Shown piece after piece: positions 8,064-16,579 of a stretch of 64,000 nucleotides of DNA. Location of the stretch: the NCBI RefSeq assembly GCF_003752505.1, contig NZ_RKHO01000001.1, positions 1,674,001 to 1,738,000 on the forward strand, given 5' to 3'. Position numbers and translations under genes: made by a program. The notes beneath the pieces are model-generated. The model ran no database searches, had not been told where the DNA came from, and was given only the letters and a program-made list of their open reading frames with translations. The DNA is from Nocardioides aurantiacus (lineage in GTDB: Bacteria > Actinomycetota > Actinomycetes > Propionibacteriales > Nocardioidaceae). Numbering within the stretch: the stretch's first letter is position 1; every line of letters starts with the position of its first letter.

Positions 8064-9275
8064 TCAGGCGACCATGCCGTGCGGGTCGATGACGTACTTC
8101 GTCGCGGCGCCGGCGTCGAACTCCTGGTAGCCGCGGGGCGCGTCGTCGAGACCGATCGTCTGGGCGTTGACCGCCTTCGCGACGTGCGCCTTGTCGGCCA
8201 GGATGAGGTTCATCAGCTGGCGGTTGTACTTCTTCACCGGGCACTGACCGGTGACGAAGGCGTGCGACTTGGCCCAGCCGAGGCCGAGCTTGACCCCGAT
8301 CTGGCCCTCCTTGGCGGCGTCGTCGACGGCCCCCGGGTCACCGGTGACGTAGAGGCCGGGGATGCCCAGCGAGGCGCCGGCGCGCGAGATCGTCATGATG
8401 TCGTTGAGCACGGTCGCGGGCGCCTCGGCGGCCCCCTCGCCGTGGCCGCGGGCCTCGAACCCGACCGCGTCGACGGCGGCGTCGACCTCCGGCTCGCCCA
8501 GGACCTGCTCGATGAGGTCGGTCAGGCTCGCGCCCTGGCTGAGGTCGACGGTCTCGCAGCCGAAGCTCTGCGCCTGGGTGAGGCGGTCGGCGTTCATGTC
8601 GCCGACGATGACCACGGACGCCCCCAGCAGCTGGGCGGCGTGGGCGGCGGCGAGGCCGACCGGGCCGGCTCCGGCGACGTAGACCGTGGAGCCGGTGGTC
8701 ACGCCGGCGGTGTAGGCGCCGTGGTAGCCGGTCGGGAAGATGTCGGAGAGCATCGTCAGGTCGAGGATCTTCTCCAGCGCCTGGTCGCGGTCGGGGAAGC
8801 GGAGCAGGTTGAAGTCGGCGTACGGGATCAGGACGTACTCCGCCTGGCCACCCACCCAGCCCCCCATGTCGACGTAGCCGTACGCCGCGCCCGCGCGGGC
8901 CGGGTTGACGTTGAGGCAGATGCCGGTCTTGCCCTCGAAGCACATCCGGCAGCGGCCGCAGGCGATGTTGAACGGCACCGAGCAGATGTCGCCCTCCTTG
9001 ACGAAGAGCACGTCGTCGCCCACCTCGACCACCTCGCCGGTGATCTCGTGGCCCAGCGACTGGCCCACCGGGGCCGTCGTACGACCTCGCACCATGTGCT
9101 GGTCGGACCCGCAGATGTTGGTGGTGACCAGCTTGAGGATCACCGCGTGCGGGGCGGCCTGCTTGATGCCGAAGTGGTCCGCGACCTCCTTGGGGATCTC
9201 CAGCTTGGGGTAGTCCACCGTCTCGACGGCGACCTCCCCGGGGCCCTTGTAGACGACCACACGGTTTCCGGACAT
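8064..9275 (-). CDS. fdhA: Glutathione-independent formaldehyde dehydrogenase (zinc alcohol dehydrogenase family)
   Basis: 403 residues with start at ATG 9275, preceded by GGGAAG. It is closest to the Pseudomonas putida FdhA/formaldehyde dismutase type, which keeps NAD tightly bound and oxidises formaldehyde to formate without a thiol cofactor. Visible features are the catalytic zinc ligand region ICGSDQH (Cys55), GHE (His76-Glu77), four structural zinc cysteines in CGRCRMC plus Cys120, and the NAD site GAGPVGLAAA. The long 5' region carries an inverted repeat that may be regulatory. Formate produced here could link to a formate dehydrogenase matured by FdhD. Confidence 0.9.
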   Translation of the reverse strand: MSGNRVVVYKGPGEVAVETVDYPKLEIPKEVADHFGIKQAAPHAVILKLVTTNICGSDQHMVRGRTTAPVGQSLGHEITGEVVEVGDDVLFVKEGDICSVPFNIACGRCRMCFEGKTGICLNVNPARAGAAYGYVDMGGWVGGQAEYVLIPYADFNLLRFPDRDQALEKILDLTMLSDIFPTGYHGAYTAGVTTGSTVYVAGAGPVGLAAAHAAQLLGASVVIVGDMNADRLTQAQSFGCETVDLSQGASLTDLIEQVLGEPEVDAAVDAVGFEARGHGEGAAEAPATVLNDIMTISRAGASLGIPGLYVTGDPGAVDDAAKEGQIGVKLGLGWAKSHAFVTGQCPVKKYNRQLMNLILADKAHVAKAVNAQTIGLDDAPRGYQEFDAGAATKYVIDPHGMVA

Positions 9276-9324
9276 GTGCACTTCCCATCTGCTCCCCGGC
9301 GAGCGGGAGCGGCAGGTCGGACGT

Positions 9325-9342
9325 GCGTGACGGACGTCACGC
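9325..9342. promoter_or_regulatory. Inverted repeat upstream of fdhA, possible operator
   Basis: GCGTGAC-GGAC-GTCACGC forms a perfect dyad with seven-base arms and a four-base centre, 50-67 bases upstream of the fdhA start. GACGTC-like elements repeat around it. The size and position suit a dimeric transcription factor; the regulator is not identifiable. Confidence 0.35.
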
Positions 9343-9407
9343 GACGTCCCCACACAAGCACCCCCACCCTGGGCCGACAAGGCCGGATCCGGCTGCCGGC
9401 AGGCGCA

Positions 9408-10124
9408 CTAGTTGGCGACGCTGTCCTCGACGTCACCCGCGGTGAGGCCGGCCCCCGGCCCCACGACGTCGTCCGCCGGCCCGACCGGGGCCCGTGTCGC
9501 CGCGCGGCGGAGGCGACGGGCCACGGTCTCGACCAGCTCCATCATCGGCGGCACCTGACCGTCCCGGGGGGTGCCCGCCGTCATCGCGCGCGAGACGTGC
9601 TCGGCCAGGTCGTTGATCTTGACGTTGAAGCCGTTGGACTGCTTGCGCAGGATCGCGAACGCGGTGACCTCGTCGATGCGGTAGCTGGCCATCAGCGCGC
9701 CCTTGACCTGCTCGATGGCACGCCGGTGCCGCGTGGCGCCGTCGACGGCGTCACGCGTCACGGCGCGGACCTCGGCGGTGACGTCGATCGACCAGCCGTC
9801 GAGCGCCACGGGACGGCCGTCGTCGTCGTGCCGGACGTCGCCGAGGAAGGCGAACACCCGCTCGCCACGGGAGCGGGTCGTCAGCCGGGCCTGGCCCGAC
9901 ATGGCGACGCCCTCCTCGACGGACCGCTGCACCGTGGCACCGATGGACTCGCTGTCGTCGGGGTGCAGGTGCACGAGGACGTCGGCGACGTCGCCGTGCT
10001 CCCCCAGGTCGATGTCCCACATCGCCCGGAGGTCCGCGTCGAACGTCCACTGGCCGGTGCGGAAGTCGTAGGCCCACCGGCCGAACGCCTCGGGGGTCGC
10101 CCCGCCACTGTCCCTCGTGCTCAC
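9408..10124 (-). CDS. PAS-ANTAR domain RNA-binding regulator
   Basis: 238 residues, GTG start with AGAGG five bases upstream. Residues about 10-115 form a PAS-like sensor (WAYDFRTGQWTFDADLRAMW, LHPDD). Residues about 135-180 form an ANTAR domain (AIEQVKGALMASYRI...FAILRKQSNGFNVKINDLAEHV). ANTAR proteins bind paired stem-loops in mRNA leaders and prevent termination. The C-terminal 55 residues look unstructured. Its sensor input and RNA targets are unknown; no paired ANTAR hairpins were recognised nearby. Confidence 0.85.
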   Translation of the reverse strand: MSTRDSGGATPEAFGRWAYDFRTGQWTFDADLRAMWDIDLGEHGDVADVLVHLHPDDSESIGATVQRSVEEGVAMSGQARLTTRSRGERVFAFLGDVRHDDDGRPVALDGWSIDVTAEVRAVTRDAVDGATRHRRAIEQVKGALMASYRIDEVTAFAILRKQSNGFNVKINDLAEHVSRAMTAGTPRDGQVPPMMELVETVARRLRRAATRAPVGPADDVVGPGAGLTAGDVEDSVAN

Positions 10125-10301
10125 ACGTGCCTCTCGTCCGCGGACCTCAGCTGCTGGGAGGCCGCACTTCCGGACCGATCAGCCCGCCGACACCGGTGGT
10201 GCGTGGGCTGCCCGCGACCGATTCTGCCCTGTGCCCGAGGGCCGAGGGAAGCAGGGGCCGGACCCGGGAGCCGGACCCGGACGACTCGTGGGCAAATGTC
10301 G

Positions 10302-10314
10302 CTTACGCCGTAAG
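10302..10314. promoter_or_regulatory. Perfect 13-base palindrome, operator-like
   Basis: CTTACGCCGTAAG is a perfect dyad with six-base arms around a central C, in the 197-base gap between the PAS-ANTAR gene and the next minus-strand gene. It resembles TetR-type half-sites. It is about 180 bases upstream of the PAS-ANTAR start and 8 bases past the stop of the 10322 gene. I see no regulator gene to pair it with. Confidence 0.3.
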
Positions 10315-10321
10315 GTCTCCG

Positions 10322-10720
10322 TCAGCCGGCGCGAGCCGCCGCGAGCGCGGCGGCGAGGGCGGTCGGGTCGGCCACCGTGAGGGTGACGCCCGGGTGGCGC
10401 AGCCGGCCGGTCGGCTCGATGCCGGGGACCGGGGTCGCCAGCTGCAGGCACAGCGCGCGGTCGCCGTTGGTGGCGAAGGTGATGCCGCGGTCGCTGAAGG
10501 ACAGGTGGGGCGGGCCGACGGTCTTGAGGAACGCGAAGTCGCCGGTCTCCTCCCAGCCGGTGACGTTGGCGAGCGGCGTGCGCAGGGACCACGGGCCGAA
10601 GCGGACCTCGAGGCGCTCGTCGACCAGCCGGACCGACGTCGTGCGCGGGGTGATCCCGAGCGGGAGCGCGACGAGGCGGTAGGGGCGGGTGAAGGCGAAG
10701 TCGAAGCGGGTCGGGGTCAC
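10322..10720 (-). CDS. Conserved hypothetical protein
   Basis: 132 residues if translated from GTG 10720, with purine-rich GAGGGTGAGGAG just upstream; a GTG a few codons earlier is also possible. The sequence alternates short beta-like segments (VRLVDERLEVRFGPWSLRTPLANVTGWEETGDF) and reads like a compact all-beta domain of the PH-like type, ending in an alanine-rich tail. No catalytic motif or membrane segment is seen. The function is unknown. It is divergent from the small membrane protein gene at 10805. Confidence 0.65.
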   Translation of the reverse strand: MTPTRFDFAFTRPYRLVALPLGITPRTTSVRLVDERLEVRFGPWSLRTPLANVTGWEETGDFAFLKTVGPPHLSFSDRGITFATNGDRALCLQLATPVPGIEPTGRLRHPGVTLTVADPTALAAALAAARAG

Positions 10721-10804
10721 CTCCTCACCCTCGCAGGTGGCCCGCACGTCGACGCCACCCCGGCAGGTGAGCCGGGACGCCCAGGGGCTGCGTAGGTTCT
10801 GCCC

Positions 10805-11173
10805 ATGAGGTACTCCAAGCTGCTCTCGTCCCTGACCGCGGCGTACGGCGCCTTCGCGCTCGCCAAGCCGCGCCACCTCGCGGACGGCATCGAGGCCCCG
10901 GCGCTGCAGGCTCCGGCGTACGACCGGATGGCCTACACCTACGCCGGGCGCGACCTGTCGATCTCCGGCGTGGCGCTCGCGTCGTCCAACCCCTCGGTGG
11001 TCACCGCGATGATGGTGCTGCGGATCCTGGGCGACCTCTCCGACGCCGCGATCCTGGCCACCGGCACCCACGACTCCAAGGTCCAGGGCAAGGTCCTGGG
11101 CGTGACGCTCGGCTGGGCCGCGCTCAACACGGCCGCGCTGGTCGCCGACCGTCGCGCGCTCCGCTCGCGCTAG
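10805..11173 (+). CDS. Small membrane protein, function unknown
   Basis: 122 residues. TAGGTT six bases before the ATG suggests a leaderless message. There are three or four weak hydrophobic helices (LLSSLTAAYGAFALAK, VVTAMMVLRILGDLSDAAIL, VLGVTLGWAALNTAALVA), an arrangement seen in DUF4267-like actinobacterial membrane proteins. No enzymatic motif is present. The assignment to that family is tentative. Confidence 0.65.
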   Translation: MRYSKLLSSLTAAYGAFALAKPRHLADGIEAPALQAPAYDRMAYTYAGRDLSISGVALASSNPSVVTAMMVLRILGDLSDAAILATGTHDSKVQGKVLGVTLGWAALNTAALVADRRALRSR

Positions 11174-11182
11174 CGCGTCCGC

Positions 11183-11263
11183 TCAGCGCTTGCGGGCCAG
11201 CAGCATCCGCACCAGGAACGCGACGACCAGCACGACGACGATGATCAGCAGGATTCTTCCCAT
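11183..11263 (-). CDS. Putative 26-residue single-pass membrane peptide
   Basis: A short frame from ATG to TGA encodes a 26-residue peptide: MGRI, a run of branched hydrophobic residues (LLIIVVVLVVAFLV), then RMLLARKR. It is an almost ideal transmembrane helix with positive C-terminal residues. A GCGGG purine stretch precedes the ATG. It sits in the gap between the genes at 10805 and 11311, on the opposite strand. Short length makes chance possible, but the composition is strongly membrane-like. Confidence 0.45.
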   Translation of the reverse strand: MGRILLIIVVVLVVAFLVRMLLARKR

Positions 11264-11310
11264 GCCCGCATGCTAGGGCCCGGCGTCCCGGGCCCTCTAG
11301 CCTGCGGGTC

Positions 11311-12165
11311 GTGAGCCCCTCCTCGACCTCGCCCTCCCGGCCCACCTCGCTGGTCACCGGCGCCTCCTCCGGCATCGGGCTGGCCGTCGCCCGCCTGCTG
11401 GTCGAGCGCGGCCACCGCGTCGTCGGCACCAGCCGCGACCCGGACCGGCTGTCGGCGCAGGACCGGGTGCCGGGGGTGGAGTACCGCGCGCTCGACCTCG
11501 ACGACCTCGACGCCGTCGGGCGCTTCGCCGCCGGGCTGCTCGCGGACGGCGTGGAGGTCGACGTGCTGGTCAACAACGCCGGCGAGTCGCAGTGCGGCGC
11601 CCTCGAGGAGCTCCCCCTGCCCGAGGTCGAGCACCTGTTCCGCGTCAACGTGCTGGGGCCGGTGCACCTCACCCAGCTGCTGGTGCCGGGCATGCGGGAG
11701 CGCGGCCGCGGGCGGGTGGTGATGGTCGGCTCGATGCTGGCGACCTTCCCGCTGGCCTACCGCTCCTCCTACGTGGCCACCAAGGCGGCCATCAAGGGGT
11801 TCGCCGAGGCGGCGCGCTTCGAGCTGAGCCCGCACGGCGTGTGGCTGACGACCGTCGAGCCCGGGTCGGTCGCGACCGGGATCAGCGGGCGTCGCACCGT
11901 CCACTCCCAGGAGTCCGGCCCGTACGCCGCCGGCCTGCGGCAGATGCTGCACCGGCTCGACGCCGCCGAGCGCGACGGGGTGTCCGCGGCGCGGGTGGCG
12001 GCCACGGTGCTGCGGGCCGTGGAGGCCGATCCACCGGCTCCGACGTACGCCGTGGGGAGCGGAGCGCCGGCCGTGCACGTGCTCAGGCGCGCGCTCCCCG
12101 GCTCCGTCGTCGAGCGCGTCGTGGCCCGTCGGTTCGGCCTCGGCCAGCACGGGGTGCGCGGGTGA
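11311..12165 (+). CDS. Short-chain dehydrogenase/reductase
   Basis: 284 residues, GTG start with TAGCCT seven bases upstream (leaderless pattern). Classical SDR motifs are all present: TGASSGIG (residues 16-23) for NAD(P), NNAG (88-91), catalytic Ser141, Tyr154 and Lys158 (YVATK). An Arg after the second beta strand (TSRDPDR) favours NADPH. The substrate is unknown. The stop overlaps the methyltransferase GTG by four bases, so the two proteins may act together. Confidence 0.88.
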   Translation: MSPSSTSPSRPTSLVTGASSGIGLAVARLLVERGHRVVGTSRDPDRLSAQDRVPGVEYRALDLDDLDAVGRFAAGLLADGVEVDVLVNNAGESQCGALEELPLPEVEHLFRVNVLGPVHLTQLLVPGMRERGRGRVVMVGSMLATFPLAYRSSYVATKAAIKGFAEAARFELSPHGVWLTTVEPGSVATGISGRRTVHSQESGPYAAGLRQMLHRLDAAERDGVSAARVAATVLRAVEADPPAPTYAVGSGAPAVHVLRRALPGSVVERVVARRFGLGQHGVRG

Positions 12166-12938
12166 GCGGCGAGCCCGTGCTGCCGCCGCTGTGGCAGGAC
12201 CTGGAGTTCCTGAGCCCGGTCTCCGACGCCCGCGCCGACGACCTGGCGGCCTGGGTGGCCGCGGGACTGGTCGACGGCGGCACCGTCCTCGACGTCGGCT
12301 GCGGCTGGGCCGAGCTGCTGCTGCGCGTGCTCGAGGCGGCCCCGCGGGCGCGCGGCGTCGGGGTCGACCTCGACGCCGACCGGGTCGCGGAGGGCCGGAG
12401 CCGGGCCTCGGCGCGGGGGCTGGGTGACCGGGTCGACCTCGTCGCCGGCCCGGGCCGCGAGGTCGCCCCCGGACCGGTCGAGGCGCTGCTGGTGCTGGGG
12501 TCCAGCCAGGTCTGGGGCCCGGACGTCGAGGAGGGCCTGCCGCTGGACTACGCCGCCGCGCTGCGGGCCATGCGCGGGCACGTGGTCCCCGGCGCGCGGG
12601 TCCTCTACGCCGAGGCGGTGTGGTCGGCTCCCCCGACCCCCGCCGCGGTCGCACCGCTGTCGGGCCGCGACGACGAGTTCCTCGCCCCGGCCGCGCTGGC
12701 CGCCCTCGTCGCCGACCACGGCTTCTCGGTCCGGTCCGTCGAAGAGGCCGACCTCGAGGAGTGGGACGCCTTCGAGTCCGGCTTCGTCGCCCGGCAGGAG
12801 CGCTGGCTCGCCGCGCACCCCGCCGACCACCCGGGCGCCGTGGAGGTCGCCGCCGCGGCGCACTCCCAGCGCACGGCGTACGCCGAGGGCTACCGCGGCG
12901 TGCTCGGGTTCGCCTTCCTGCGGCTCGTCGCGGTCTGA
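12162..12938 (+). CDS. SAM-dependent class I methyltransferase
   Basis: 258 residues, GTG start in a GTGA overlap with the SDR gene. Motif I VLDVGCGWAELLLRV lies near residues 42-56, and an acidic residue ends strand 2 (GVGVDLDADRV). The C-terminal half contains a long variable region. Small-molecule methyltransferases of this type commonly pair with SDR enzymes; no specific pathway can be named. Confidence 0.82.
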   Translation: MSGEPVLPPLWQDLEFLSPVSDARADDLAAWVAAGLVDGGTVLDVGCGWAELLLRVLEAAPRARGVGVDLDADRVAEGRSRASARGLGDRVDLVAGPGREVAPGPVEALLVLGSSQVWGPDVEEGLPLDYAAALRAMRGHVVPGARVLYAEAVWSAPPTPAAVAPLSGRDDEFLAPAALAALVADHGFSVRSVEEADLEEWDAFESGFVARQERWLAAHPADHPGAVEVAAAAHSQRTAYAEGYRGVLGFAFLRLVAV

Positions 12939-13019
12939 GACCCGGCCGCCGGCCCGACCGACACGCCCCGCGGCGGGGCCTCACCGACCTCTCAGGCTCG
13001 CTGGCTAGCATCCGCGGCG

Positions 13020-13733
13020 ATGACTTCCCCACGCCGCTCGCTCGCCGCCCTGTCCGCCCCCCTGCTCGTCGCGCTGGCCGTCCTGGCCGGGTGCGGGAGC
13101 GAGGAGACCACGACCCCCAGCTCGGCCGACCGGGGGCAGTGCTCCTACCCCGACTCCGCCTCCCCCGTGGAGACGAAGACGGTGGACAAGCCCCCGGCCG
13201 ACCCGCCGGCCGACGAGCCCTCGCAGGTGACCATCGCCACCGACCGCGGTGACGTCAAGGTCAGCCTCGACCCCGACAAGGCGCCCTGCACGGTCAACTC
13301 GTTCCTGTCGCTGGCCGACCAGGGCTACTTCGACGACACGCCGTGCCACCGCCTCACCACCGGCGGCCTGAACGTGCTGCAGTGCGGCGACCCGAGCGGC
13401 ACCGGCCAGGGGGGCCCGGGCTACTCCTTCGCCGACGAGCCGACCGAGGACGATCCCCGGCTGCAGCCCTGCCTCGGCCAGGTCGACCAGACGACCGGCA
13501 CCGAGGTCTGCACCTACCCCGCCGGCACGCTCGCGATGGCCAACGCCGGGCCGGACACCAACGGGTCGCAGTTCTTCCTGGTCTACGCCGACTCGCCGCT
13601 GCCCGCGGCGTACACCCCCTTCGGCCGGATGAGCGCCGCCGGCGTCGAGGTCGTCAAGAAGGTCGCCGCCCAGGGCGTCGCCGCCGACGGGACGGCGCCG
13701 AAGCAGTCGGTGACGATCGAGTCGGTGGAGTAG
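13020..13733 (+). CDS. Cyclophilin-type peptidyl-prolyl isomerase lipoprotein
   Basis: 237 residues. A signal peptide ends in the lipobox LAGC (Cys25), so the mature protein is a membrane-anchored lipoprotein. After a Pro/Asp-rich linker a cyclophilin domain starts near residue 68: VTIATDRGDVKVSLDPDKAPCTVNSF, then CHRLTTGG, GTLAMANAGPDTNGSQFF and TPFGRM. The family catalyses proline cis-trans isomerisation of exported proteins. The catalytic Arg of FxR appears as HRL. A TAGCAT hexamer eight bases before the ATG suggests a leaderless or nearly leaderless message. Confidence 0.9.
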   Translation: MTSPRRSLAALSAPLLVALAVLAGCGSEETTTPSSADRGQCSYPDSASPVETKTVDKPPADPPADEPSQVTIATDRGDVKVSLDPDKAPCTVNSFLSLADQGYFDDTPCHRLTTGGLNVLQCGDPSGTGQGGPGYSFADEPTEDDPRLQPCLGQVDQTTGTEVCTYPAGTLAMANAGPDTNGSQFFLVYADSPLPAAYTPFGRMSAAGVEVVKKVAAQGVAADGTAPKQSVTIESVE

Positions 13734-13785
13734 CCCGTCGCCCGCGCGTGGTTCTGGGCGTGGGTCCGGTCGTAGGGTCGAGGTC

Positions 13786-14796
13786 ATGGAATTCCGCTAC
13801 CTCGGCCACTCCGGCCTGAAGATCTCCGAGATCACCTACGGCAACTGGCTCACCCACGGCTCCCAGGTCGAGAACGACGTCGCCACGCAGTGCGTGCGCG
13901 CCGCGCTCGACGAGGGCATCAGCACCTTCGACACCGCCGACGTCTACGCCAACACCGCCGCCGAGACGGTGCTCGGCGAGGCCCTCAAGGGCGAGCGCCG
14001 CGAGTCGCTCGAGATCTTCACCAAGGTCTACTTCCCGACCGGTCCCCGCGGCAAGAACGACACCGGGCTGTCCCGCAAGCACATCCTGGAGTCCATCGAG
14101 GGCTCGCTGACCCGCCTGCAGACCGACTACGTCGACCTCTACCAGGCCCACCGCTACGACACCGAGACGCCGCTCGAGGAGACGATGCAGGCGTTCGCCG
14201 ACGTCGTCCGTCAGGGCAAGGCGCTCTACATCGGTGTCAGCGAGTGGACCGCCGAGCAGCTCCGCGAGGGCCACGCGCTGGCCAAGGAGCTGGGGGTCCA
14301 GCTGATCTCCTCGCAGCCGCAGTACTCCATGCTCTGGCGCGTCATCGAGGACGAGGTCGTGCCCACCAGCCGCGAGCTCGGCATCTCCCAGATCGTGTGG
14401 TCGCCCATCGCCCAGGGCGTGCTGACCGGGAAGTACAAGCCCGGCCAGGCCCCGCCCGAGGGCTCCCGCGCCGCCGACGAGAAGGGCGGCGCCGACATGA
14501 TCAAGCGGTTCATGAACGACGACACCCTCACCCGGGTGCAGGACCTGCAGCCCGTCGCCGACGAGCTCGACCTGAGCATGGCGCAGCTGGCCGTCGCCTG
14601 GGTGCTGCAGAACGACAACGTCGCCGCCGCGCTGGTCGGGGCCTCGCGCCCCGAGCAGGTCACCGAGAACGTCCGTGCGGCCGGGGTGAGGATCCCCGCC
14701 GAGCTGATGACGCGCATCGACGAGGTCCTGGGCGACCTGCCCGAGACCGACGGCGCCAAGACGGCCGAGGGCATGCCCCAGCAGCGCCTGGCCTGA
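13786..14796 (+). CDS. Aldo/keto reductase (KCNAB/YghZ-like subfamily)
   Basis: 336 residues, typical of the shaker-beta-like AKR group. The catalytic tetrad is visible: Asp49, Tyr54, Lys80 and His122 (QAHRYD). IVWSPIAQGVLTGKY and the C-terminal VGASRPEQVTENV are the NADP-binding signatures. It probably reduces small aldehydes. TAGGGT lies seven bases before the ATG, the leaderless pattern. No operon partner follows; the next gene is convergent. Confidence 0.9.
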   Translation: MEFRYLGHSGLKISEITYGNWLTHGSQVENDVATQCVRAALDEGISTFDTADVYANTAAETVLGEALKGERRESLEIFTKVYFPTGPRGKNDTGLSRKHILESIEGSLTRLQTDYVDLYQAHRYDTETPLEETMQAFADVVRQGKALYIGVSEWTAEQLREGHALAKELGVQLISSQPQYSMLWRVIEDEVVPTSRELGISQIVWSPIAQGVLTGKYKPGQAPPEGSRAADEKGGADMIKRFMNDDTLTRVQDLQPVADELDLSMAQLAVAWVLQNDNVAAALVGASRPEQVTENVRAAGVRIPAELMTRIDEVLGDLPETDGAKTAEGMPQQRLA

Positions 14797-14814
14797 TCGG
14801 CGACCGCCGGTCCG

Positions 14815-15624
14815 TCAGGACCGGCAGTCCGCCAGCACCTCGGCACGGGCCAGCTCCGGGAACCGCTTCCGGAGCTGGCCCGGCAGCACGTTGTCGGCGA
14901 TCTCCTCGCTCCCGGTGCGCTCGGCACGACCGGCGGTGACGGCGTACGTCGTGCGACGCACGTCCCAGGTGAACATCACCCCGGCCGGCTCGTGGGCGAC
15001 CGCCTCGGTCACCGCGATCCCGTCGCCGGTGCAGGTCACCGAGACCGGCGCGGGCGGGGTGTCGGTGGCCACGAACGGCACCACCGGGTTGCCGTCGGGG
15101 TCCACGAGCTCGGCGAGGGCGCCGTCGGCCGCGGCGTACACCCTCGTCCGGGTGCCGCCGCGCGGGTGCTGCTGCTCGGTGACGAGCAGGTCGGCGTCCG
15201 TGCCCGTCAGCCGTACGCCGAACCCGGCCGTCACCGGCAGGCCGTCGTCCACCGGGGCGACCAGGAAGCCGTCCGCCAGCTCGGCGAACACCGTGCTCGG
15301 GCAGCCCGCGGCGTCCGGAGCGGTCACCCGCACCTGGTCGGCGCCGCCGTCCCCGTCGAGGTCGGCGCGTGCCAGGGCGGTGGCGTCGCGGACCGCGCCG
15401 TCACGCGCGCCGCACTCCCCCACCCGCGGCGACGCGGTCGCGACGGAGGGCCGCGACGGTGACGGCGAGTCCGAGCCCGACGAGCCGGCCCCCGCGCCAC
15501 CCGCGTCCTGCGCGGGTGACGAGCCGCAGCCCGCCAGCACGGCGAGGACGACGGCGGTGACGGTGGGGGCCAGGAGGTGCCTCATGACCGTGTGACGCAC
15601 GTACCTCCCGCGTGGTTCCACCAT
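14815..15624 (-). CDS. Lipoprotein of unknown function
   Basis: 269 residues from ATG 15624, chosen because TACGGT lies six bases upstream, as in neighbouring leaderless genes. A second candidate is GTG 15600 with GGGAGG three bases before it. The signal peptide ends in LAGC; then comes a Ser/Gly/Pro linker and a domain with ARADLDGDGGADQVRV, an FG-GAP or EF-hand-like calcium loop. Four further cysteines probably form disulfides outside the membrane. No catalytic motif is recognised. It is divergent from fdhD across 48 bases. Confidence 0.7.
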   Translation of the reverse strand: MVEPRGRYVRHTVMRHLLAPTVTAVVLAVLAGCGSSPAQDAGGAGAGSSGSDSPSPSRPSVATASPRVGECGARDGAVRDATALARADLDGDGGADQVRVTAPDAAGCPSTVFAELADGFLVAPVDDGLPVTAGFGVRLTGTDADLLVTEQQHPRGGTRTRVYAAADGALAELVDPDGNPVVPFVATDTPPAPVSVTCTGDGIAVTEAVAHEPAGVMFTWDVRRTTYAVTAGRAERTGSEEIADNVLPGQLRKRFPELARAEVLADCRS

Positions 15625-15672
15625 GGGTCCACCGTAGGCGCCGCGCTTCGCGGGCCCCCATAGAGTCGGGGG

Positions 15673-16509
15673 GTGAGCATCCTGGGTCAGCGCCGCCGAC
15701 GTCCCGGACCCTCGGTCCGCGACCGGGTCACCGAGTTCCGCGACGGCGCCCGGCTCGTCCACGAGGACCGCGTCGTCACCGAGGAGCCGCTCGAGCTGCG
15801 CGTGGGGTGGCCCGGGTCCCCGGCGCAGCGCGTCGCGGTGACGATGCGCACGCCCGGCCACGACTTCGAGCTCGCGGCCGGCTGGCTGGTGCACGAGGGC
15901 GTCACCGTGCCCGAGGAGGTCCGCGCCGTCCGCTACTGCACCGACGAGACGCTGGGCGACCTCGAGGAGTTCAACGTCGTCACCGTCGACCTCGCCACCG
16001 CGCCGCGCACGATGCCCGCGGCCCGCATGGTCTCCTCGGCCTGCGGCGTCTGCGGCACCGACACCGTGCAGGACGTGCTCTCGCGCGCCGAGGCGGTGCC
16101 GCCGGTCTCGCTGTCGGCCGCCACCGTGCTGGCCCTGCCCGACCGGCTCCGCGAGGAGCAGCCGGGCTTCGAGCGCACCGGCGGCATCCACGCCGCCGGG
16201 CTCTTCGAGGCCGACGGCACGGCCGTGGTCGTCCGCGAGGACGTCGGGCGCCACAACGCCGTGGACAAGGCCGTGGGCTCCCGGATCCTGGGCCGGGCCC
16301 CCGTGCCCCCGGTGCTGGTGCTGAGCGGGCGGATCGGCTTCGAGCTGGTGCAGAAGGCCGTCGTCTCCGGCGTCGGCGCCCTCGTCGCGGTGGGAGCGCC
16401 CACCTCGTTGGCGGTCTCGCTGGCCCGCGAGGCCGACCTCGTGCTCGTGGGCTTCACCCGCGGGCAGCGCTTCGTGGCGTACGCCGGCGCCGACCGCATC
16501 ACCGACTGA
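15673..16509 (+). CDS. fdhD: Formate dehydrogenase accessory sulfurtransferase FdhD
   Basis: 278 residues. FdhD moves sulfur from a cysteine desulfurase to the molybdenum cofactor before insertion into formate dehydrogenase. The hallmark CGVCG loop (Cys124, Cys127) is present, as are the N-terminal EEPLELRV and the C-terminal GRHNAVDKAVG and LSGRIGFELVQKA blocks. TAGAGT lies six bases before the GTG (leaderless pattern). No formate dehydrogenase structural gene is in the window. Confidence 0.93.
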   Translation: MSILGQRRRRPGPSVRDRVTEFRDGARLVHEDRVVTEEPLELRVGWPGSPAQRVAVTMRTPGHDFELAAGWLVHEGVTVPEEVRAVRYCTDETLGDLEEFNVVTVDLATAPRTMPAARMVSSACGVCGTDTVQDVLSRAEAVPPVSLSAATVLALPDRLREEQPGFERTGGIHAAGLFEADGTAVVVREDVGRHNAVDKAVGSRILGRAPVPPVLVLSGRIGFELVQKAVVSGVGALVAVGAPTSLAVSLAREADLVLVGFTRGQRFVAYAGADRITD

Positions 16510-16579
16510 TCCGTCACCTCCCGCCCCCTCCCCGGCGTGGGGGCCGAGGGCTGTCGGTGCTCGCTCCTAGCGTGGAGCC

